From: Clostridium mobile
GTDB lineage: Bacteria > Bacillota > Clostridia > Clostridiales > Clostridiaceae
Assembly (NCBI RefSeq): GCF_018918285.1
Contig: NZ_JAHLQF010000005.1
Coordinates: forward strand, 1 to 64,000
Reading direction: 5' to 3'
DNA: 64,000 nt
How positions within the stretch are numbered: the stretch's first letter is position 1; every line of letters starts with the position of its first letter. This document shows positions 1 to 9,206 of the stretch, piece after piece. A program made the translations under genes and the position numbers. Under the pieces are notes generated by a model. That model searched no databases. It worked only from the letters and a program-made list of their open reading frames with translations, and was not told the DNA's origin.

Positions 1-96
<96 letters not shown>

Positions 97-192
97 ATAA
101 GTTTAATCATTTGCTCATTCGTTGATTCTCTTTAGAATCGACTGGTTTCATTCCTCTGTTTAATTTTCAAAGACCGTTGTCCAATCGAGGAC
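97..192 (-). other. Pre-16S leader of the rRNA operon
   Basis: Transcribed leader between the rrn promoter and mature 16S rRNA. On the minus strand it holds the TCTTTGAAAATTAAACAG type segment common in clostridial rrn leaders, involved in processing and antitermination. No coding potential. The limits are inferred from the promoter and the 16S start. Confidence 0.6.
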
Positions 193-198
193 TATTTC

Positions 199-227
199 AT
201 GTTATCATTAACTCTTTTGCTTGTCAA
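199..227 (-). promoter_or_regulatory. Sigma-A promoter of the rRNA operon
   Basis: On the minus strand a consensus -35 TTGACA (222-227) is followed after 17 bp by TAACAT (199-204). It lies about 100 bp upstream of mature 16S, the usual place for an rrn promoter. Confidence 0.7.
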
Positions 228-477
228 GAAGATTTTTAATATTTAAATATTTTATTTCTAACCTTCTTGCCCTGCGGGAAAACGACAAAAATGATTGTAA
301 CATATAAATCAGGGTTATATCATAAATAAACCACCAATAATTAATATTATATTTTAATTTCTTCTGTTTTCTTTAAATTTCATATAGTTTCATATATAGA
401 TACACCAGATTCAGTTGAGGATATATCCAAGATTTCATTGATAAAATCTTATAAATAAAAACTATAAAATAATTATA
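228..477. other. AT-rich intergenic stretch between rrn promoter and murD terminator
   Basis: Very AT-rich, with no open frame of note. It may carry upstream elements of the rrn promoter. I see no further structured RNA or repeat in it. Confidence 0.4.
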
Positions 478-508
478 AAAGGGATTTTATTCTTAATAAA
501 ATCCCTTT
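478..508 (-). terminator. Intrinsic terminator downstream of murD
   Basis: Perfect 13-bp hairpin (AAAGGGATTTTAT with its complement) around a 5-nt loop, flanked by T-rich sequence in both directions. It ends the murD transcript about 30 bp after the stop codon. Confidence 0.8.
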
Positions 509-540
509 CTTTATTATATATAATTTCTATTCACTATTAG

Positions 541-1920
541 CTATAAGATATTATTGACTATCTCTTTAAATTTATTTCCTCTCTCTTCAAAGTTAGTAAA
601 CATATCAAAGCTTGCACAGGCAGGAGACAAGGTTACAATATCTCCCCCTACAGATATCCCTAAAGAAACATCTACCGCTTCTTCTAGAGAATCCACCATA
701 TATATAGGTATATTAATATTGTTGTTTTTCATCTCTGTTTCAAAAGCATCCTTTATTTTATCTCTAGTTCTTCCTAATAATACTAATGCCTTTACAAATT
801 CATGCCCTTCTTTGGCCAAAGTATCAAAAGATATGTTTTTATCATATCCTCCTGCAATTAAAATAACAGATTTATTAAAGGCTTTAAGAGCAGCTAATGT
901 TCTCGTTGGGCTTGAAGCTATAGAATCATTATAGAAATCTACTCCTTTTACTCTTTTAACAAACTCCATTCTATGGGGTACACCTGCAAAGCTAACTGCA
1001 ACTTTTCTCATGCTATCTATTGAAACTTCTCCACATACACAGCAAAAAGCTGCTAATAGATTTTCAACATTGTGCATTCCTTTTAATTTTATCTCTTCAA
1101 TATTACATACCTTATTGCTCATTATATATAAGTTGCCGTTACTATAATAAGCTCCATTGGAAACCTCTTCTTTTAAACTAAATTGAACAATTTTTCCTAG
1201 TACTTCTTCTTTCATCTTATTTGTTATCTCATTATCTTTATTTAAAACTAATATATTATCCTCTTTTCCATATCTAAAAATATTTTTTTTGGCATCAATA
1301 TATTCATCCATATCTTTATGTACATCTAAATGATTAGGACTTATATTAGTAATTAATGATATATCTACAGGGCAGTCTATAGTCATCAATTGAAAACTGG
1401 ATAGCTCTAATACAACCTTGTCATCTTTACTTATCTCTTCTATCTTAGAAAATAACGGGGTTCCTATATTACCACCTACCCATGTATTATATCCTTCTTC
1501 TTTTAACATATTATAAACTAGAGTTGTTGTGGTTGTTTTTCCGTCACTTCCTGTTATTCCATAAATCTTAGCAGGACAATATCTTATGAACTCTTCCATC
1601 TCTGATGTTATATAAGCTCCTTTTTCTTTAGCTCTTAATAAAGCAGGTATATCATTTCTTACAGATGGAGTTTTAAATATTACATCATAACCCTCTAATT
1701 TCTCTAAATAATCTTCTCCTAAAACTAAACTTACACCCTTATCTCTCAATTCATACACTACATTTCCTAGTTGTTCATGAGTTTTTCTATCAAAAGCAGT
1801 TAAGTTCGCTCCTAGTCTTATTAGTAAATCTATTAAAGGTCTATTACTTACACCCATTCCTAAAACAGCAATCTTTTTATTCTTTATATACTCTTTGAAT
1901 TCATTAAAACTCTTCTTCAT
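541..1920 (-). CDS. murD: UDP-N-acetylmuramoyl-L-alanine--D-glutamate ligase MurD
   Basis: Cytoplasmic Mur ligase that adds D-glutamate to UDP-MurNAc-L-Ala using ATP, the second amino-acid step of peptidoglycan precursor synthesis. The 459-residue length is normal. Visible are the N-terminal nucleotide-binding fold ([12 protein letters not shown], about 17-28), the ATP loop [11 protein letters not shown] (about 121-131), the central SPNHLDVH motif and the HRMEFV segment of the C-terminal half. An upstream ATG would give four more residues, but it overlaps the GGAGG ribosome-binding site; that site is correctly spaced from the ATG at 1920, which I chose. It stands alone, with its own terminator, apart from murC (37.6 kb) and murA (54.6 kb). 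Confidence 0.96.
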   Translation of the reverse strand: MKKSFNEFKEYIKNKKIAVLGMGVSNRPLIDLLIRLGANLTAFDRKTHEQLGNVVYELRDKGVSLVLGEDYLEKLEGYDVIFKTPSVRNDIPALLRAKEKGAYITSEMEEFIRYCPAKIYGITGSDGKTTTTTLVYNMLKEEGYNTWVGGNIGTPLFSKIEEISKDDKVVLELSSFQLMTIDCPVDISLITNISPNHLDVHKDMDEYIDAKKNIFRYGKEDNILVLNKDNEITNKMKEEVLGKIVQFSLKEEVSNGAYYSNGNLYIMSNKVCNIEEIKLKGMHNVENLLAAFCCVCGEVSIDSMRKVAVSFAGVPHRMEFVKRVKGVDFYNDSIASSPTRTLAALKAFNKSVILIAGGYDKNISFDTLAKEGHEFVKALVLLGRTRDKIKDAFETEMKNNNINIPIYMVDSLEEAVDVSLGISVGGDIVTLSPACASFDMFTNFEERGNKFKEIVNNIL

Positions 1921-2094
1921 TTTTACCTCCATTATGTAGTCTCTTATAATTTAATTATACCACCTTTATACATGTCATATAATTAAATTATATATTTTAA
2001 TTTTTAAGAGTATTATAACAATGAATTAATATTTTTGTATTATCGTGTCGAAATTGTGAGAATTTATTTAATATAAAAACTTTATTATCGCATA

Positions 2095-2124
2095 TTGCAA
2101 TATTATATATCTTTATGTTATACT
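2095..2124 (+). promoter_or_regulatory. Sigma-A promoter for a small RNA
   Basis: TTGCAA (2095-2100) and TATACT (2119-2124) are separated by 18 bp. The expected start point, about 7 nt downstream, coincides with the GTGCCG that opens the structured RNA at 2131. No protein gene follows on this strand. Confidence 0.6.
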
Positions 2125-2130
2125 AACAAC

Positions 2131-2242
2131 GTGCCGTAAGGAAACATTAATATAATTCCCCAAGTTTTAATTGAACATATAACATATCCCCATGATTAAA
2201 CCCTATTTGCCGGTATAGATACGTAGTACCGGCACTTTTTTT
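2131..2242 (+). ncRNA. Putative small regulatory RNA (about 112 nt, C-rich loops)
   Basis: A self-contained unit: promoter just upstream, then about 75 nt with C-rich single-stranded patches (TTCCCC at 2156-2161, ATCCCC at 2186-2191, ACCC at 2200-2203), then a GC-rich hairpin (TGCCGGTA 2208-2215 with TACCGGCA 2227-2234) and a T-run (2236-2242), a textbook terminator. The 5' end GTGCCGTA can pair with the same 3' CGGCAC, so two folds compete. A short stem TTTAAT/ATTAAA lies between the first two C patches. The nearest downstream gene, glyS, is on the opposite strand, so a cis riboswitch is unlikely. C-rich loops are typical of Firmicutes sRNAs of the RoxS/RsaE kind that pair with Shine-Dalgarno sequences; I cannot assign a family. 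Confidence 0.55.
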
Positions 2243-2261
2243 ATACTTTTATTGAAATTTA

Positions 2262-2298
2262 AAAGGGATGGCAGTATTTTTAATACCGCTATCCCTTT
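2262..2298 (-). terminator. Terminator downstream of glyS
   Basis: Long hairpin with AAAGGGAT pairing to ATCCCTTT and an inner GC/TATT stem with one mismatch. T-rich flanks on both sides make it possibly bidirectional. Confidence 0.75.
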
Positions 2299-2303
2299 AT
2301 TTT

Positions 2304-3695
2304 TTAAAACTCTAATTTACCTTCTATGAATTTTACTAATTCATCTATACTTAATCTAATCTGCTGCATTGTATCTCTATCTCTTATAGTTACAGTATTA
2401 TCTTCTAATGTATCAAAGTCTATAGTAATACAATATGGAGTACCTATCTCATCTTCTCTTCTATATCTTTTACCTATACTTCCTGCTTCGTCGTAATCTA
2501 CATTGAAATGCTTTGATAACATACTATATACTTCAAGAGACTTTTCAGATAATTTTTTAGTTAAAGGCAATACTGCTGCTTTAAATGGAGCTATTGCTGG
2601 ATGGAAACGTAATACAGTTCTAACATCTCCGTCTTCTAATTCTTCTTCATCATAAGCATCTGCTAAGAATGCTAAAGTCACCCTGTCAGCTCCTAGTGAA
2701 GGTTCTACACAGTAAGGCACATATCTTTCATTAGTTGTAGGATCTAAATAAGTCAAATCTTCACCTGAGTGATTCATATGTTGTTTTAGGTCATAATCAG
2801 TTCTATCTGCTATTCCCCATAACTCTCCCCATCCAAATGGGAATAAGTACTCTATATCCGCTGTAGCCTTACTATAGAAAGATAACTCTTCTGCTGAGTG
2901 ATCTCTAAATCTCAAATTTCCCTCTTTCATTCCAAGATTTAATAGGAAATTCCAACAATAATCTTTCCAGTATTTAAACCACTCTAAATCAGTATCTGGT
3001 TGACAAAAGAATTCTAACTCCATTTGTTCAAATTCTCTTGTTCTAAATGTAAAGTTTCCTGGGGTTATTTCATTTCTAAAGGATTTTCCTATTTGAGCTA
3101 TACCAAAAGGTAGTTTCTTTCTTGTAGTTCTTTGTACATTTTTAAAGTTAACAAAGATACCTTGTGCTGTTTCAGGTCTTAAATATATTTCTGATTTAGC
3201 ATCTTCTGTTACTCCTTGGAATGTTTTAAACATAAGATTAAATTTTCTTATATCTGTGTAGTTCTTTTTACCACATTTAGGACAAACTATATTGTTCTCA
3301 TCTATATATCCCTTTAATTGTTCATTAGTCCATCCATCTGCTGATGCAACTTCGGCACCTGCAGCTGACATATGATCTTCAACAAGCTTATCCGCTCTAA
3401 ATCTAGCCTTACACTCTTTACAATCCATTAAAGGGTCTGAAAATCCTCCTACGTGACCTGAAGCAACCCATACTTCTCTATTCATAAGTATCGCACAATC
3501 CACACCTACATTATATGGGCTTTCCTGAACAAACTTTTTCCACCAAGCTTTTTTAACATTATTTTTAAATTCTACACCCAGAGGACCGTAATCCCAAGAA
3601 TTCGCCAATCCACCATATATCTCTGACCCTGGGAAAATAAAACCTCTATTCTTAGCTAAAGCAACTACTTTATCCATGGTTTTTTCAAATGCCAT
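2304..3695 (-). CDS. glyS: Glycyl-tRNA synthetase (homodimeric class II type)
   Basis: Charges tRNA-Gly with glycine in the cytoplasm. At 463 residues it is the single-chain alpha-2 enzyme, not the GlyQ/GlyS two-subunit form. Visible are a Cys-rich zinc-binding insertion (CKECKARF and CPKCGKKN), class II motif 2 ([19 protein letters not shown]) and motif 3 ([10 protein letters not shown]), with a C-terminal anticodon-binding domain. The ATG at 3695 follows a GGAGG site. A T-box leader lies directly upstream, so expression should respond to uncharged tRNA-Gly. A terminator follows at once, so it is monocistronic. Confidence 0.96.
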   Translation of the reverse strand: MAFEKTMDKVVALAKNRGFIFPGSEIYGGLANSWDYGPLGVEFKNNVKKAWWKKFVQESPYNVGVDCAILMNREVWVASGHVGGFSDPLMDCKECKARFRADKLVEDHMSAAGAEVASADGWTNEQLKGYIDENNIVCPKCGKKNYTDIRKFNLMFKTFQGVTEDAKSEIYLRPETAQGIFVNFKNVQRTTRKKLPFGIAQIGKSFRNEITPGNFTFRTREFEQMELEFFCQPDTDLEWFKYWKDYCWNFLLNLGMKEGNLRFRDHSAEELSFYSKATADIEYLFPFGWGELWGIADRTDYDLKQHMNHSGEDLTYLDPTTNERYVPYCVEPSLGADRVTLAFLADAYDEEELEDGDVRTVLRFHPAIAPFKAAVLPLTKKLSEKSLEVYSMLSKHFNVDYDEAGSIGKRYRREDEIGTPYCITIDFDTLEDNTVTIRDRDTMQQIRLSIDELVKFIEGKLEF

Positions 3696-3728
3696 AATAT
3701 TTCCTCCCTAATCTTTATTTTTTTGTAT

Positions 3729-3922
3729 AAAAAAAAGCAGTTACCATAAGGGACGAAAGAAACTCTTCCGCGGTTCCACCCTCTTTGGCAACAGCCCTGC
3801 TTTCACTATGTACACTCAAAAGCTCCCTTTATAATAAAACTTTAGCTATTTTCACCATCCATAGCTTCTCTTAAAAAAGTTATTATTACTACTCTTCTTT
3901 TTCATCATGCATTATTCATTTA
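3729..3922 (-). promoter_or_regulatory. T-box riboswitch leader of glyS
   Basis: Minus-strand RNA with the hallmark T-box sequence AGGGTGGAACCGCG (3769-3782). Its UGGA would pair with a tRNA 3' end UCCA, which fits tRNA-Gly, whose discriminator base is U in Firmicutes. Sequence near 3797-3803 (AAAGCAG on the minus strand) pairs with the segment just before a run of eight T (3729-3736) and would form the terminator. Stem I is compact, at about 3830-3900; I could not fix the specifier triplet with certainty. It regulates glyS by tRNA-dependent antitermination. Confidence 0.9.
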
Positions 3923-3928
3923 AAGTAT

Positions 3929-3956
3929 ATTTTATCAGAACTTAAATCATTGTCAA
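3929..3956 (-). promoter_or_regulatory. Sigma-A promoter of the T-box/glyS unit
   Basis: Minus-strand TTGACA (3951-3956) and TAAAAT (3929-3934) with a 16-bp spacer. Transcription would start near 3922, at the beginning of the T-box leader. Confidence 0.6.
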
Positions 3957-3973
3957 TAGTCAAAAAATAAAAA

Positions 3974-4048
3974 TGGCTCCGCGAAAAGGATTCGAACCTT
4001 CAACCTATCGGTTAACAGCCGAGTGCTCCACCGTTGAGCTATCGCGGA
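3974..4048 (-). tRNA. tRNA-Asn (GTT)
   Basis: Complete 75-nt cloverleaf with acceptor TCCGCGA/TCGCGGA, anticodon loop CTGTTAA (anticodon GTT), a TTCGAAT T-loop and an encoded 3' CCA. It lies alone between glyS and the lysS terminator. Confidence 0.95.
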
Positions 4049-4182
4049 ACGTTTATTACAAGGACTATTATATCATATCTTTTTATAAATGCAAGTGTTT
4101 TTTATATATTTTTTTATTTTATATAGAAATAAGCAATTTCAATAATAATTATTCATAATCAAAAGATTGTGTAAAATATATT

Positions 4183-4216
4183 AAGAGGCACTAATACTCT
4201 CCATATAGTGCCTCTT
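4183..4216 (-). terminator. Terminator of the greA-lysS operon
   Basis: Perfect 11-bp hairpin AAGAGGCACTA/TAGTGCCTCTT just after the lysS stop codon, with T-rich flanks. Confidence 0.8.
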
Positions 4217-4225
4217 ATTTTAATA

Positions 4226-5737
4226 TTATTGATTGCTGGTTGGTTTCATAGTTGGGAATAATATAACGTCTCTTATAGAATAAGCATCTGTTAAGAACAT
4301 TACAATTCTGTCAACACCTATTCCCAATCCTCCAGTTGGTGGCATTCCTATCTCAAGTGAATTAATGAAGTCATCATCCATCATGTATGCTTCATCATCA
4401 CCTAATTCTCTCTCTTGTAACTGCTGTAGGAATCTTTCCTTTTGAACTATAGGATCATTTAACTCTGAATATGCATTACAAATTTCTCTTCCATATATGA
4501 ATCCTTCAAATCTTTCAGTATATTCTGGATTGCCTCTCTTCTTTTTAGTCAATGGAGATATTTCCACAGGATAATCCATTATAAATGTTGGTTGAATCAT
4601 ATGTTTTTCTGCATATTCTTCAAATAAAGCATTTAATATATCTCCTTTAGTACAATCCTTCAATTCTTTTTTAAGCTCAACCTTTTTCTGCTTAGCAATT
4701 TCTCTAGCTTCTTCATGTGTTTTAATTTCATTAAAATCTATTCCTGAATATTCCTTTACGGCATCTACCATAGTTATTCTTCTCCAAGGTGGAGTTAAAT
4801 CAATTTCTGTTCCTTGATAAGTTATCTTAGCAGTTCCGCAAACTTTTTCTGCTACGTAGGCTACCATGTTCTCTGTAATTTCCATCATATCATTATAATC
4901 AGCATATGCCTCGTATAGTTCTATCATAGTAAACTCAGGATTATGTCTTATACTTGTTCCTTCATTTCTAAAGTTCTTTCCTATTTCATATACCTTTTCA
5001 AATCCACCAACTATAAGTCTTTTTAAATAAAGCTCTGTAGCTATTCTTAAATACATATCTATATCTAAAGCGTTGTGATGAGTTACAAATGGTCTTGCCG
5101 CAGCTCCCCCTGCAATCGGTGAAAGAACTGGTGTTTCTACTTCTAAATAATCTCTAGCATCCAAAAATTCTCTTATAGCTCTTATTGCTTTTGTTCTCTT
5201 GAAAAATGTTTCTCTAACATCTTGATTAACTATAAGATCTACATATCTTTGTCTATATCTTAAATCTGGATCTTTCAATCCATGCCATTTTTCTGGAAGT
5301 GGCTTAAGTGATTTAGCAGTAAGTTCAAAGTCAGTAATATGTACGGAAACTTCTCCAGTCTTTGTTTTAAAAACAGTACCTGTTATTGATAATAAATCAC
5401 CTATATCAAAGGATTTATATTCTTTTAATTTTTCTTCTCCTACATCATTAATTTTTATGTATAGTTGAATTTTTCCGTATCTGTCATGTATATCTGAAAA
5501 CCCAGCCTTACCATGAACTCTCTTTGACATAAGTCTACCAGCCACAGTAACTTCTTTTCCTTCTAGCTCATCAAAGTTTTCCTTAATTTGTTCTGATGTA
5601 TGAGTTCTATTAACTTTATATACATCAAAAGGATCCTTTCCAGCTGCTTGAAGGTCGAAAAACTTCTGTCTTCTTTCCTTTATCAACTGATTAAACTCTT
5701 GTTCTTCTGAAATTAAATTCTTTTCTTCATTTGACAT
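4226..5737 (-). CDS. lysS: Lysyl-tRNA synthetase (class II)
   Basis: Cytoplasmic enzyme that charges tRNA-Lys. The 503-residue length is typical. The N-terminal OB-fold anticodon-binding domain (about 60-160) is followed by the class II core with motif 2 ([18 protein letters not shown]) and motif 3 ([15 protein letters not shown]). The final residues KPTSNQ close to the stop are ordinary. It lies 18 bp downstream of greA on the same strand, the usual greA-lysS operon of clostridia, and shares the promoter upstream of greA. Confidence 0.97.
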   Translation of the reverse strand: MSNEEKNLISEEQEFNQLIKERRQKFFDLQAAGKDPFDVYKVNRTHTSEQIKENFDELEGKEVTVAGRLMSKRVHGKAGFSDIHDRYGKIQLYIKINDVGEEKLKEYKSFDIGDLLSITGTVFKTKTGEVSVHITDFELTAKSLKPLPEKWHGLKDPDLRYRQRYVDLIVNQDVRETFFKRTKAIRAIREFLDARDYLEVETPVLSPIAGGAAARPFVTHHNALDIDMYLRIATELYLKRLIVGGFEKVYEIGKNFRNEGTSIRHNPEFTMIELYEAYADYNDMMEITENMVAYVAEKVCGTAKITYQGTEIDLTPPWRRITMVDAVKEYSGIDFNEIKTHEEAREIAKQKKVELKKELKDCTKGDILNALFEEYAEKHMIQPTFIMDYPVEISPLTKKKRGNPEYTERFEGFIYGREICNAYSELNDPIVQKERFLQQLQERELGDDEAYMMDDDFINSLEIGMPPTGGLGIGVDRIVMFLTDAYSIRDVILFPTMKPTSNQ

Positions 5738-5755
5738 AGTATTTTTCCTCCAATA

Positions 5756-6238
5756 TCAATCTTTTCTTACTGATAGTATTTCATACTTGCTTACTCCATC
5801 AGGTATTGCAACTTCTACTGTTTCTCCTACTCTTTTACCTATTAAAGCTTTACCAACAGGTGATTCATTTGATATTTTATTTTCCATAGGATCTGCTTCA
5901 GCTGATCCCACCATAAAGAATTCTACCTCTTCATCAAATTCATAATCTCTTACCTTTACAATGGTTCCTACACTAACAGTGTCTGCAGGTATCTCGCTTT
6001 CATCTACTATAGAAGCATTTTTAAGCATATTTTCAAGTTGCATTATTCTTCCTTCAACAAAAGCTTGTTCATTTTTAGCTTCATCATACTCAGAATTCTC
6101 ACTTAAATCTCCAAAAGAAAGTGCAACCTTAATTTTCTCTGTTATTTCTTTTCTTTTAACTGTTTTAAGATATTCTAATTCATCTTCTAATTTTTTAACA
6201 CCCTCATATGTCATAACATATTTTTTTGTATCACTCAT
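5756..6238 (-). CDS. greA: Transcription elongation factor GreA
   Basis: Binds the secondary channel of RNA polymerase and stimulates cleavage of backtracked transcripts. At 160 residues it is full length. The N-terminal half is the coiled-coil finger (about 10-75, with the acidic tip in the [10 protein letters not shown] segment), and the C-terminal half is the FKBP-like domain containing the [14 protein letters not shown] signature. A good ribosome-binding site (AGGGGAGAAGG) precedes the ATG. First gene of a two-gene operon with lysS. Confidence 0.96.
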   Translation of the reverse strand: MSDTKKYVMTYEGVKKLEDELEYLKTVKRKEITEKIKVALSFGDLSENSEYDEAKNEQAFVEGRIMQLENMLKNASIVDESEIPADTVSVGTIVKVRDYEFDEEVEFFMVGSAEADPMENKISNESPVGKALIGKRVGETVEVAIPDGVSKYEILSVRKD

Positions 6239-6345
6239 TTCCTTCTCCCCTTTTAAATGTTTTAGTGTAACACCTTTATATATTATTATCTTTTTATTTT
6301 ATTTATGCATGAACATAAGATAACTGCTTAACAATCATTTAAGTT

Positions 6346-6375
6346 ATTATAAATCAGCATAATATTCAATGTCAA
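6346..6375 (-). promoter_or_regulatory. Sigma-A promoter of greA-lysS
   Basis: Minus-strand consensus hexamers TTGACA (6370-6375) and TATAAT (6346-6351) with an 18-bp spacer, about 100 bp upstream of greA and only 9 bp beyond the stop codon of the preceding gene. Both hexamers match the consensus perfectly. Confidence 0.75.
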
Positions 6376-6384
6376 CTTATGAGC

Positions 6385-7212
6385 TCATTCAAATATCAAA
6401 ACTTCTTCATTAAACATTATGTTGTTTAAAAATGCTCCATTGTACTTTAAAGACCTCTCTATATCTTTTTCTTCCATCTGACATAAGATCGCTCCTAATA
6501 GTTCTATAGAAATATCATCTTTGCCAAACCAAGGTGTTCTATAGGTAACGTCGTTTATATATTGACTGCCACTGTTAAAAGTACTAAATAAATTATCTAG
6601 AGTCCAAATTGGTTTATCTATGATTAAATCCCAGTCTCTAGAGGTCAATATAAAATCCGCATTTTTAAGTGCATGATTTTTATCCCTAGTTATTATTGGT
6701 GATATACCGTAATTTGCGATAACATAGTCAGCTAAAATTTTAGCTTTATCAATATTATCAGTTAAAAACACAATGTATTTAGCAAATTTAGAGAGACATA
6801 AGACACCCTCATAAATGTGATAATCCGTTGGATCATATATTACTATGCAACTATTTCTAATACTCTTGTTTTTTAGCCTAAGTATTAATTGCATACTAGA
6901 AACTATGCTATATGCTAAAAGTTCTTTTTGAAACTTATTATAAATATTATAATCCATTTTTCTCCAAACTTTTGGTGCCACAATTCCATGCTCTTTATTT
7001 AAATAACCCTTGGCAGTTTCCATATTTCTCATATACGCATCCACATTTAGGTTCATTGGAAAACTTATTTTTTTAATGCTTAAATTTAAATCCTTCAGAT
7101 AATTATCTTCTATTAATTTAATGTTAAACCTATCTCTTATCCTACTTATGATATCCTGTCTTTCATAAATTTTATATTTCTTTGGTTGTTCAATTAACAA
7201 AACAGATTTCAT
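6385..7212 (-). CDS. Conserved clostridial protein of unknown function
   Basis: I do not recognise a functional family. The 275-residue product is soluble, with no signal peptide or membrane segment. The second half alternates hydrophobic strands and helices (SCIVIYDPTDY, KYIVFLTDN, ADFILTSRDWDLI), suggesting a Rossmann-like alpha/beta fold, but no catalytic motif stands out. A short ribosome-binding site precedes the ATG at 7212. It sits between dusB and greA in the same direction, about 60 bp after dusB, so it may be transcribed with the coaX-dusB group. Confidence 0.7.
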   Translation of the reverse strand: MKSVLLIEQPKKYKIYERQDIISRIRDRFNIKLIEDNYLKDLNLSIKKISFPMNLNVDAYMRNMETAKGYLNKEHGIVAPKVWRKMDYNIYNKFQKELLAYSIVSSMQLILRLKNKSIRNSCIVIYDPTDYHIYEGVLCLSKFAKYIVFLTDNIDKAKILADYVIANYGISPIITRDKNHALKNADFILTSRDWDLIIDKPIWTLDNLFSTFNSGSQYINDVTYRTPWFGKDDISIELLGAILCQMEEKDIERSLKYNGAFLNNIMFNEEVLIFE

Positions 7213-7270
7213 AACACTATACCTTTTATATTGATATAGTTTATTTATATGAATTTTAATATTATATAAT

Positions 7271-8242
7271 TCAATTTTCTATGATATGTTCTTTATAATT
7301 TTCCAATATTGTTATTAAATTATAAGCTTTATCCTCTGAATTTACTATATTCTTTATTTTTGTGCAATCCTTTAATCCTTTTATATACCACGCAATATGC
7401 TTTCTCATTTCTCTAGCAGCTTTATTTTCCCCATGATAATATATAGATCTTTTTACATGCTCTATGCACATATCAATTATCTCTTCTGGAGTTGGGTAAG
7501 ATATAGGATTCCCATTTAATTTTTGTTGTATTTGTTTAAATATCCAAGGATTTCCTAATGCCCCTCTTCCAAGCATAATCCCATCACAGTTTGTAATCTC
7601 CTTAATTTTCAATGCATCTTCAGGGGTAAATACGTCTCCATTTCCAATTACAGGTATTGATACCTTTTCTTTGACCTTCCTTATTATTTCCCAATCTGCC
7701 TTACCTTCATACATTTGTTGTCTCGTTCTTCCATGGACTGTAATACAATCCGCCCCTGAATCCTCTATAATCTTTCCAAATTCCACTGCATTGATATTAA
7801 ATTCATCATAGCCTTTCCTAAACTTTACTGTTACAGGTTTATTAGTAGCTTTCTTTATAGCTCTTACTATTTGCGATGCCAATTTAGAATCTTTCATAAG
7901 TGCAGAACCTTCTCCGTTTTTAACTATTTTAGGAGCAGGGCACCCCATATTTATATCAATCAAACATATATTATTATTTTCGTTAAAAGAATCACATACT
8001 CTAGCCATAATATCAGGTTCATGACCAAATATTTGAACTGCTACTGGAACTTCTTCTTCTGAAAACTGTAGCATACTTGTAGTATTTACATTACCATAAT
8101 ATAATGCTTTAGCGCTTATCATTTCAGTATATACAAGTCCACAGCCCATATTTTTGCACAAACCTCTAAAGGCTACATCTGTAACACCTGCTAATGGTGC
8201 TAAAAATACGTTGTTTTTAAATTCTAAATTCGCTATCTTCAT
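7271..8242 (-). CDS. dusB: tRNA-dihydrouridine synthase DusB
   Basis: FMN-dependent enzyme that reduces specific uridines in the tRNA D-loop. The TIM-barrel N-terminal part contains [11 protein letters not shown] and [20 protein letters not shown]; the Cys in GCPAP is the catalytic proton donor of the Dus family. SIPVIGNGD and [13 protein letters not shown] mark the phosphate-binding end of the barrel, and a helical C-terminal domain follows. At 323 residues it matches DusB. It lies 8 bp downstream of coaX and is surely co-transcribed with it. Confidence 0.95.
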   Translation of the reverse strand: MKIANLEFKNNVFLAPLAGVTDVAFRGLCKNMGCGLVYTEMISAKALYYGNVNTTSMLQFSEEEVPVAVQIFGHEPDIMARVCDSFNENNNICLIDINMGCPAPKIVKNGEGSALMKDSKLASQIVRAIKKATNKPVTVKFRKGYDEFNINAVEFGKIIEDSGADCITVHGRTRQQMYEGKADWEIIRKVKEKVSIPVIGNGDVFTPEDALKIKEITNCDGIMLGRGALGNPWIFKQIQQKLNGNPISYPTPEEIIDMCIEHVKRSIYYHGENKAAREMRKHIAWYIKGLKDCTKIKNIVNSEDKAYNLITILENYKEHIIEN

Positions 8243-8250
8243 TTAAAATT

Positions 8251-9030
8251 TTACTCCTTGTTTTTTTCGTAAATTATTCTTAATCCTTTCAATGTTAAGT
8301 CAGGGTCTACTACGTCTATACTTTTAGCTTCCTCATTTATTAGTTTTGCTAATCCTCCGGTAGCAACTACCATTGGCTCTTCTTCACCTAAGTCAATCAT
8401 TTCTGCTTTCATTTTATTTATAATAAATTCTACTAATCCACCATATCCATAAACCATTCCAGCTTGCATACTTGCAACAGTATTTTTACAAATTACTGAT
8501 GGTGGTTTAACTAATTCTATTCTTGGAAGCTTTGCCGCTTTTTGAAACAATGCTTCTGAAGATATTTTTACACCTGGACAAATAGCTCCGCCTAAATAGT
8601 TTCCTTCTTTAGTTACTGCACAAAATGTAGTTGCAGTGCCAAAATCTATTATTATTAAAGGTTTATTATATAATTCATGAGCGGCTACAGCATTTACAAT
8701 TCTATCTGCGCCAACCTCCTTTGGATTATCATATTTTATATTAATTCCTGTTCTTACTCCTGGCCCAACTACTATAGGTTTCACTTCAAAATATTTTAAA
8801 ATCATATGCTCTATTGAATACATGATATTAGGTACTACTGATGATATTATAACTCCTTCAATTTCGGAAAGGTTAATATTATTTTGTACAAATAATTGCA
8901 TCACTTGAATACCGTATTCATCTGCTGTTCTTATAGGGTCTGTTGATAATCTCCAATCAGCAATTAGCTCTTTATCCTTATATAGACCTAAAACGATATT
9001 AGTATTGCCAGCATCTAAAACTAAAATCAA
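8251..9030 (-). CDS. coaX: Type III pantothenate kinase CoaX
   Basis: Phosphorylates pantothenate in the first step of coenzyme A synthesis. It belongs to the ASKHA fold: DAGNTN near the N-terminus is the phosphate-binding motif, [11 protein letters not shown] holds the catalytic core, and GGAICPGV follows. The frame is open up to a GTG at 9042, but the family begins at the M-x-LVLDAGN position, so I place the start at the TTG at 9030, with AAAGTGGTG as ribosome-binding site (259 residues; B. subtilis CoaX is of similar size). First gene of the coaX-dusB group. Confidence 0.92.
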   Translation of the reverse strand: MILVLDAGNTNIVLGLYKDKELIADWRLSTDPIRTADEYGIQVMQLFVQNNINLSEIEGVIISSVVPNIMYSIEHMILKYFEVKPIVVGPGVRTGINIKYDNPKEVGADRIVNAVAAHELYNKPLIIIDFGTATTFCAVTKEGNYLGGAICPGVKISSEALFQKAAKLPRIELVKPPSVICKNTVASMQAGMVYGYGGLVEFIINKMKAEMIDLGEEEPMVVATGGLAKLINEEAKSIDVVDPDLTLKGLRIIYEKNKE

Positions 9031-9139
9031 AGCTAACACCACTTTCTTTATTAATTTAATAGTCTACTGTTCTTCTGTATTATATAGAAAAAACCAGTAA
9101 TTATACATAGATATTTACATACACACAATTATAAGTTAA

Positions 9140-9180
9140 AAAAGAGCATCTGTAAATTGAAAATCAACAGATACTCTTTT
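9140..9180 (-). terminator. Terminator downstream of the DUF4179 gene
   Basis: Hairpin with 14-bp arms (AAAAGAGCATCTGT with ACAGATACTCTTTT, one mismatch) located 26 bp after the stop codon, ending the sigma factor/DUF4179 operon. Confidence 0.75.
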
Positions 9181-9206
9181 ATTTAACAATAAATTTAATT
9201 ATATTT

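Noticed and set aside
554-934. 126-codon open frame opposite murD
   Set aside because: Antisense shadow of a well-supported gene.
2131-2242. Assignment as 6S RNA, SRP RNA or a cis riboswitch
   Set aside because: Too short for 6S, lacks the SRP apical motif, and no gene in the same direction follows that it could control.
3973-4158. Plus-strand open frame of 61 codons
   Set aside because: It runs through the tRNA-Asn gene on the opposite strand and encodes nothing recognisable.
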